DNA from: Toxonevra muliebris
Taxonomy: Eukaryota; Arthropoda; Insecta; Diptera; Pallopteridae
NCBI GenBank assembly: GCA_963691655.1
Contig: OY829329.1
Location: 79,416,613 to 79,480,612 of the forward strand
Direction: 5' to 3'
Length of the DNA: 64,000 nucleotides
Each line of letters starts with the position of its first letter. Within the stretch, counting starts at the first letter, position 1. The notes under the pieces were generated by a model, which searched no databases, had not been told where the DNA came from, and saw only the letters and a list, made by a program, of their open reading frames with translations. The position numbers were made by a program, and so were the translations under genes. This document shows positions 25,501 to 34,500 of this stretch, one piece after another.

Positions 25501-28500
25501 CTTTTTGGCAAAGTTTATCCAGGCTCGAACCCGTTGCCGAAAGTCCTCATCGTGAATGTTAAACAACGCGCTTACCAACTGAGCCACATAAGCAAACTTA
25601 CATTCAATGTTTCCATTCCTATATTATTCTGAAAAAGTGTTTTAAAATTTCAAGTGTTCAAGTGCAAATACAACTATTAAAATGATATTATTCACCTATT
25701 CACCTTAACGTAACCATCCATTATATGATGCGATTATTTTCAAATGTATTTGAATGCTTGTGAAAGTGTAAACAAATATTTAAATTTGACGCACTAAACT
25801 AAAATCAGTAACCATTTTCTACTTCTATAGTACCTACAACGACAATTTCTGATTTACTAATAGTGAGTTTGTTAGTTTGTTCTCGAAATTTCACTTTACG
25901 TTTACGTTTCATACTTGCCCTCGTCGTCATGTTGCTAATGATTATGCTGATGCATTTCAAATGCATTTCCGAGTGCTGGAGTGCTGCCTGCTTCGTAGTA
26001 TTTTTCATGTTGATTGGTTGGTTGCTGCTGCACAGCGATTGCAAATCAATAGCATATTTGTAAATGCATACAATTCTAGCCAATAACAAAAAACACATTG
26101 ATTTCTTTGACTATGCAGATGTGGGTGCATGTTGTAGTAGATTCCTTATTTTTTTGCTTAAAATTGATTTCATTTATTGTTCGTTCGTTCTTATGCAAAG
26201 TGAAGTAGCAGTGGGTAAAGTGTGTACCTGGAAAATATCAAGCTCCCTAAAGTGCACTTCAAGTAGAGCACCGCACCGCACCACACATATACTAGCACTC
26301 TCACATTTCGCACTGGTAAACACATTTCGTTTCCTTTATTCCTTTATAAACATATGTGTGTATGTGTGCGTTTTCTTTTTATAGATTTATTTATTTGTTT
26401 GCAATTTATTTTTCTGTACCTACCTTTAATTTTTTTGTATTGTCATGCTGCCGCATGCATCGCGTCATCTACCTGAACTAAAGTAACTGTATTTCTTTCT
26501 TTACACAATTTTTTTTTTTGTTTTTAATCCTGCCTCGCTCGTTTTTCATTTGAATCCTTGGTTTGATATGATTGCAATTGCACTTGTGTGTGTTTGTGTG
26601 GTTCTGCCGTTCTGAAAATTTCCATTTTGCATTTTAATGTGTATGTGTATGTGTGGGATTCTCTTATGCAGTTTTAAAATTTTGTGCCATTCAATTCAAT
26701 ATGCTGTTATTTGTTTGTTTGCTGGCTATATGCATCTGTTGGTAGAAGCCCTATGCCTCTTTGTCTGTCTGTCGGTCTGTCATGTTTTCGTCCATTGCTC
26801 TATTTATCCATACATTTCTGTTTTTCTGTCATTTGATTAATTTTTTATAAAACTGTTGATTACACTTCGGCTCTTCTCTCTACGTCTCTTTTGCACATGC
26901 TGTGTATGTGTTTTTTTCGTCCATTTTTTCGCCTGTATGTGTATATGTGTGTCCGTCCACTTATCCATCTATCTCGTCTCCCAATTTGTGTGTGTGTTTT
27001 TTTTTTTTTTTCTACTGCTCGTTATGTTATTATGCTGGAAAATTGTGTTAGTTTGTGTTTGACACTCGGATATTACATACATTTAGTTATGTTTGTCGTT
27101 CGCTCGTTTGCGTATTTTGTCAATTTATATCCATACATACAAAGTAAATATACGCGTATACACTCAGTGATTCATTGGCGCGCCATCGGAAGTGACTCAA
27201 AAATGCTAACGGATGTGCGTGTGTATGTTTGTGTGAGTATGCCGTACTTTTTGGATTCCTTTGTGCTGATTTATGGGAATAAAATCGAAATTGTGGTAAA
27301 ATTAAGTTTTAATATTTTCTACTTTGTTAAAGTCGATTATAAAATTTATATTAAAATAACTTTGTTGCTAATTGTTAAAGCATGTGTTAACTTTTAAATG
27401 ACTTTTGAGTGTTTACCACACTACAACATTTCAATGCTATTTTTTTAGGTGTGAGGATGCACTTCAATGGTAAGAGAGAAGGTTAAATTGAAACTCACAA
27501 CAAGTATTCAAATCTTAAGTTTACAATTTAATCATAATCATTTTTAACACTTTCAGTCATGACTTGGTTTGACACTACTTTGGCTTTGACAGTTAATATG
27601 TTTAAAATTACATAACCTACTAGCAACATTTTATGTATTCAGTTCATTTAAGTATTTTCCATGTTTTTGATTACCCAACTTTTAAATTTTCGTGTTTATG
27701 CAATTTTTTTTAAGGTTTTTGTCTTCGAAGTCAAGGCAAAAATCTATGCGCAAAAATTGGTCATCAAATCTAGTTGCATTATTTCAATGAAAAAAATTTA
27801 ATAATTCATTACTAAATGGAAATATTACTTTCCAAGTATAAGTATGTTTGTAAAAGATAAAAGAATATAAAAATCCAAAAATTGTAGAAAAAGCGTTACC
27901 GAATTTTTGTCTCTAGCTTCAGAAATACATATACAGTATGTGGCCATTGAATTATGAACGCAAGCATTATTATTTCCTCAAAAGATCTGAAGACAAAGAA
28001 TTGAAAAGAATTCTCGTTGAAACTAAATTGTTTAGGACCATCAATTAGGACAACAGCAAAGTGGATTAACGCTAGCTAAATTTAGTAGTGGTCATCAGAT
28101 TGCATACTTTTAGGGTTAACAAAAAAGTTTAATTCCAATTTTTATAGAAAAAAACGTGTTCAGACTCTACCTATTTTCAAATTAAGTTATTTCTTGAAAG
28201 CGGAAGATAACGCAGCATGTCTTTACATATTCCGATAATTTTTTTTTACTAGGCATTTATTTTACAAAAAAAAAAAATAACTTCATGAAAGTGATCGATT
28301 TATTCTCGTATATGAGAAAATTTTAAGGGAATTTTTTTGGATTTCCCCAAATCTTGACATGACCAAAAAAAAAAAACTTGGTGAAAGTATGCATCACTAC
28401 CCAAAACATTTAAAAAAGTCTAATTTTTATCACTTTGTAACTTTCCTTTTTTGTATTAAATAATAAATAACATCACATACAAGTTATGACTGAATATTTT

Positions 28501-31500
28501 GCTAGAGTTGTAAAGGGTTAAAAAAAAAATAAGTATTCTGTCCTTTTCAAATTAAGATAATGTTATCTAGAACCGAAGTTTTTGATTTTTCCATCTGATG
28601 CACGCACATAACTTTTACTTACATAAATATTTAATAAAATTTATACATATATCACAGCAATAAGGATAAAAAGGACTTTTCAGCAACAACTTAATCTATT
28701 TACATTAATATACATGTGTACATACACATGTAAAACTATGTATGTGTCTTTTGTATTTGCTTAGCATGTACACACATATACATACACACGAATTACATTT
28801 GCAAAATTTGCATATATTCATCAAAAATACTTAGTATAAAACTCAAATATCATTAAGAGTTATAGCTTCATAGTAAAAGAAGAAAAACAAATCACTTTAT
28901 ACTTCTTTCAGTTAGGTAGGTACTACTTTCCTTTTCGACTTCCTTCTTTCTCTTGTATGCATGCATTCATGTATATTTATTAATTTTTAATTTATTTAAT
29001 CGATAAACTTCATTTGTATACCTACTATATTTACGCTTCTTCTTTTTCTTCTTCTACTTTGTTACTTTTACAGAACCCGATGTCGGTATGCCACAACATG
29101 AAGCGCAAAGGTATTTCCTGCAACTATTATCCGGAGTGCAGTATTTGCATCAGCATGGTGTTGCGCATCGTGACTTGAAACCAGAGAATCTAATACTAGA
29201 CGAACATGATAATATAAAAATATCTGATTTTGGAATGGCGACCATGTTTAGGTATTAGGTACAAATACAATTTTTAACAAAAATATAACTAATTACCTAT
29301 ATAAAATTAAATTTTCGTGTAATTTCGTTTAAAATAAAGTAAAGTATCAAGTTCTTTGAGTGTATGTGTGTACGTGAGAGTGGATGCGAATTTCAAGAGA
29401 TTGCATTTTTGCATGAGTGTACATATGTATCTGTAAGAGCATGTGAATGTAAGTAATTGCAACTTCTTAATTAACTATAATGGTAGGCAGTAATATTATT
29501 TGCTTTCGTTCAACTCATTAAATTGCTGCAATTCACTTTTACTATACATAAAAAGCACTTAAATTTATATTATAATATTTACATATTTATATATTATTTT
29601 CTTTTCTTCATCGTAGATGCAAGGGCAAAGAACGTTTGCTGGATACACGTTGTGGCACATTGCCATATGTTGCGCCTGAAGTTTTAGTCAAATCCTATCA
29701 TGCACAACCTGCTGATATTTGGTCGTGTGGTGTTATTTTGGTAACCATGTTGGCTGGTGGTAAGTAAAGTGGTTGATAAAAATTACTTACAAAAATTGTT
29801 AATCCTTTTATACATGATCTTTTTTTTTTTTTTTTGCCTGTTTTTTTGTGGTGTTGAATTTATTTGAAAAAGTTTTCATTTTCGATTTAAATGTAAATTC
29901 AATTCAAATTGGAATACATATATGTACATTAGGGTGCCATTAAGCTATATGGAGAATTTTTTTTCGAGAAATTTATTTGTTTTACTCTAAAAAAATATCT
30001 GTATAAAATTTCAGGTCAATCAGATAAGGGTAAGTGGGTGCCCCAAGAGCTTCAAAATTTGGAAAAAACGATTTTTGGGCACAAAATTCATATTTGATTG
30101 TTTATATCTCAGACATTTTTAATTTTACATAAAAACAAAATTTATAGATCTATCAAAGAGGAATAATTCACTCATATAAATTTTTTCGGTATTCCTAACA
30201 ACTAATGAATAAAAGAAAAAATTAGCTGGAATTACACGATTAAATCTGAGCAAGTTTTACAAATGTAATTGTCCGCACAACTGCTTTTTTTTACTTATTC
30301 GCTAAAAATAAAACAAACACCTGCATAATAAAATTAAAAATTAATTAACCCTTAAATACCCACTGGTCACTGCAGTGACCAACCACTTCCGCGGCTGCCT
30401 GTGCCGCCATTTTACGTTCGCCATTTAAAATAAACATCTGATCTTACTGTCTAAAGTTTTCTTTATCGATACGTATAAATAAGAATGGAAAAATGACAAC
30501 TGTCGTACAGTTACAGTTACTTTTAGCTCGAAAAGCATGTTTTGCAAAAATTTTGAACAACTAACTGAAAAAAAGGTGTTTTTATTTTCGAATTTTGTGT
30601 AATAAATATATTGCCGTGTGGACAAATTTGTGTCAGACGATATGGGATAACACCAAATAACTGTTTTTAAAAATTATTGCGAATGTATTTTAATTTATTC
30701 TCCAGATAATCGCCAAAGGTTACTACAGAGGTCAACCATCTAAATTAAAATAACTGCACCTTAAACTAATTTATTTGAAAACACGTAGAACAAACGTTGT
30801 TCGGAATCACAAATACTACCTCTGGGTATGTTTTTAATTGAAATCGGACGTATTGGGCGTTTAAGGGTTAAGATTCGAGATCAGCTGGATTATTGAAGAA
30901 GAGTTGACCTGAAGATGCCAGCCTACGTTTGGCGAGAGCTAGGCAATTGCAGAAGAAGTGAAAAGCCGTTTCCTCCTCCTCCTGCCTCAAGGCAACTCCT
31001 AAAAATTCGTTTGTGGGCACTCGTAATCTATTGACATGTTAACAAAACAGACAATGCCCAGTAATTATTACCATTACGTTGCGAATAGGATGATGTGAGA
31101 AATAGGGTATGTTGTGGCTAGCCATGCCAGCTCATCTGTTTTACAATCGCCTGGAATGTCTTTGTGCCCTGGTACCCTATACCGGTGTACCTTGAGCCGT
31201 TCCGATATCTCTTTAGGATATAGTCGGCAGTTAGCGACCACCTTAGAGGTAGTAAATAAATATCAAGTGATTTTATGTATGCTGACTAGTAGTGAAGATG
31301 GCTAGCTAAAACCTATTAAATTTACAAAAAGAGTAAATAGGGAAATACTGACGAAGTTGGGAAAAAATCTAAATAATATTATCAATAACACTGCAAAATG
31401 TAGTTTTGATAAGCATTTCCCTTCGATTTTAAATTTATTTTTAAAAATAGGAATGAAAAATTCATGAACCCTGTTTTACCTATCCATCTCTGTTTGCAAA

Positions 31501-34500
31501 TCTAACGCATCGCATCATCTGGTGCTGGAAAAATTCCAAATAACATTGCCAAAAAATTAGAACTATTTTTTCTAAATTTACACAGACTCGACTACTCTTT
31601 CTATTTAAATCTAGTGGTACTAGAACATGTATTTCAAATTAAGAGTTCTTAACTTGAAAGAGCGTTTACAAAAAATTGGTTCGAAAAAATTGGGAATTTT
31701 TTGCCATATAAATTGGAATTAATTTGTGTGTTTTTCAGAAATGTAGTCATCAGAATAATATGTGCACCAATTTCAGCTTGATAGGTTGAAAAGTTCTTAA
31801 GAAAGTAACATTTAGAAAAAAATACGTTTAAAGTTTTGAGAAACAAGAAAATTTCGTATAAACTATCGTATCAACTCCAAAATTTCGGAAAACAATCATA
31901 AAATGTTATTTTTTTTTAATTCTAAGTCGTCGTTTTCCATTAAGAATAATCTTCTGGCGTTCGGTATGGTCCATTAAATGTATTGTCGTATTCATTTTCA
32001 TAATTGCAGACATAACTTAGAAAACTTTGATTTTCGAATTTAGAATTTAAATTTTATAGTTTCAGTCCGTGTTTGCTATAAGAAACAAAAAGACCGAAAG
32101 ACCCAAAAAAGTATACCAAAACAACATTATTAACAAAAATTTTACCAATTACAGTGACTGGGACTGGCACAATTACTGGAACATTCATCTCATTTTTTTT
32201 TCTTTACCAATACAATACCATTATTTGGAGTGGGAATCATGAGAACAGGGTCACTACAACTTTCGAGAGCTAGCGAGTGTTTCGAGTACCTCGACGTCCA
32301 TTTTGATAGATAGATAAACAAGTTTCAGCCCTCGTTTGGACAGAAAAAATTGGTTTAATATTCCAATGAACGACTATGTTGTGCGGACGATTACATTTGT
32401 AATACTTGCTAGATTTAATCGGGTAATTTCAGCTTATTTTTTCTTTTATTCAATAGTTATTAGGAATACCGAAAAAATTTATATTAGTGATTTATTCCTT
32501 TTTGATAGATCTATAAATTTTGTAAAGACAGTTTTTATGTGAAATGAAAAATGCCTGAGATATAAACAATCAAATATGAATTTTGTGCACAAAAACCGTT
32601 TTTTTTTCACATTTTGGAGCTCTTTGGGCAGCATTTCTCCCAAATGAAATTTTACACAGATTATTTTTGAGTAAAACGAACCGATCGAGAGGGTGCCGCG
32701 GAAAATGTTCCGACTTTCAAAAATTAATGGCACTCTAATGTACATTTGTATTTCCAAAAACGCATTCCCTTTTTGTTTTGTTGTTATTTGCATTCATGCA
32801 CTCTTGGCTTTGTTTGTTTGCTTTTAAATAACCGACACCACTTCATTACCCTATGGTGACAAAGCTTCAGTTCTATTAGTTGATTCCTCAATTCACTCCT
32901 TGTCCTCCCACCCCCCTTCTCTGGTGCGTGGCACCTCTACCTTCTGCCCCATCACTCTATCCATTGTGAGTTATTTATTTTCTCTCCCCCCTAATAGTAA
33001 TACCAAATCAATCATATGTCGCTCGTTTTCACTTTTGTTTTTTTGTTTTCTATTCACTCGCCGTACTTCATCATATGCATTTTTCAATTCAATTTCAATT
33101 CGTGTATATAAAGTATGTAAAAAAAAAACATAAATATTAAAATATAAAACAAAAAGTATCAAAAAAAAAAAATATATATTACAATACGCAATTCATACTA
33201 TCAAACGCTCATCATCAATCATTTTTGCTGATTCTTTGGTATTCTAGCTGTAGATTTTTTAATATGCTATCATCTAAAGCTTTTATACCAAAGCTCTAGC
33301 TTAAATTGCTTGCTGCACTGTTTTTTCGTTTCTGTTTGTTAATTATTTACACATTTTAAATTTAAGTTGTGTTCGTTTTTGTTATTTTTTAAGTTTTTAT
33401 TTACCTATTTGTAAAATATTTTATTTCATATATTTTTTTTCTCTGTCACGCCTTGCACTACTTGTCCTGTATATAACTTTAATTTTGTGTTTTTACTTTT
33501 AATATTTACTAACAATGTAAATAATATTTTTTTTATTATTAATTCTACTTATAGGTTTAATTTTAAGAATTAAAAGTGTGTAAAGATTCAATTTGTGTTA
33601 TAATCACTTCTGATGATCTTATCAACGTATTAGAAAGTGAATTAATTGTAATCATTACCTACCATATGCTATTTTTTGTTTACATATTGTGAAAATCTAT
33701 TTTATAAAACTTATTGTGTTTAGGATGCGATTATTTGTTAAAAAAAATTACAATATCTTTGAAATTTATTGAATTCTAATGGGAAAAAGTTTACTTATTT
33801 AGTTTAGTTTATTTGGGATATAAAATGCTCCTTAAGCCCCCATTTTCACTAAACAAGTTTTCTTGCAGGAAATTTGACTTCGTAGGCGAGAAAGAAAAGA
33901 CGAAGGAGGACGTATGTACAAATTTGCCTCTGCTGGCAAGTGTCGTTCTTTCTTTTGATATTTATTTTTAAACTTGCTTGCGTGGCTATTGCGCCTTGGC
34001 TTAGTTTGTTGTTTTTGCGCACCAGGCTTCTAAAACCATTTGTTGAGACACCACAACTTCAGACACCAAAAATTAGAGGCCTCAGAATTTCGGTAGTAAT
34101 TTTTTAATAATTTCCAAACATCGCTCACTCTTGAATTTCGTCATGATAAAAACATAAACTTTGAATGACGTTTTGACATTGCCAGATCAAAAAAAAAAAT
34201 AGTAATTTGAAGGGTTCGTATTGGAAAACCCTTTATGTATATATGTATAATGGATTGTACTCTTGATTATTGGTGCTTTTTAAATACGTCTCCCGATCTT
34301 CTTCCTTTTTATATGGAAAACTTATTTTATTTATAGTAAATATTTTTTTTCTAAAAAATAATTGATAATTTGTTTTTTTTTTCTTTCCCATCTTAGAACT
34401 ACCTTGGGATCAACCCTCAACGAACTGTCAAGAATTTATCAATTGGAAAGAGAACGATCGATGGAGCACGCAAACGCCATGGAGCAAATTGGATACATTA

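Larger units (their letters stand above)
17735..29073 (+). other. grp intron 2 (11.3 kb)
   Basis: Donor ATTG|GTAAGT and acceptor TTTTACAG|AACCC. It contains the elements listed separately between 18264 and 25593, plus long T-rich tracts (23527-23550, 25241-25360) and TG/CA-rich stretches around 26580-27240. A lone Tc1-like end (ACAGTATGTGGCCATTGAA) lies near 27938 with no partner that I can find. No nested gene is supportable. Confidence 0.7.
29924..32743. mobile_element. Long inverted-repeat (fold-back) element, about 2.8 kb
   Basis: The left arm (29924-30283) starts TACATTAGGGTGCCATTAA. The inverse of the right arm (32379-32743) starts TACATTAGAGTGCCATTAA. The arms stay alignable for about 360 bp, for example ATTCATATTTGATTGTTTAT and ATAAATTTTTTCGGTATTCC in both. 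Between them lie a TTAA-flanked MITE, a LINE fragment and about 1 kb of unrecognised AT-rich DNA. It sits in the sense direction inside grp intron 4. Confidence 0.85.
29760..34396 (+). other. grp intron 4 (4.6 kb)
   Basis: Donor GGTG|GTAAGT and acceptor CATCTTAG|AACTACC. It contains the long inverted repeat at 29924-32743 with its nested elements, then mir-9c. A cryptic acceptor-like TTTTCTTGCAG at 33858-33868 has no supporting exon. Confidence 0.8.

Noticed and set aside
26637..27397. Overlapping Cys/Val/Phe-rich frames (68-168 aa) in grp intron 2.
   Set aside because: They derive from TG/CA-rich and T-rich simple sequence, with no domain and no codon bias.
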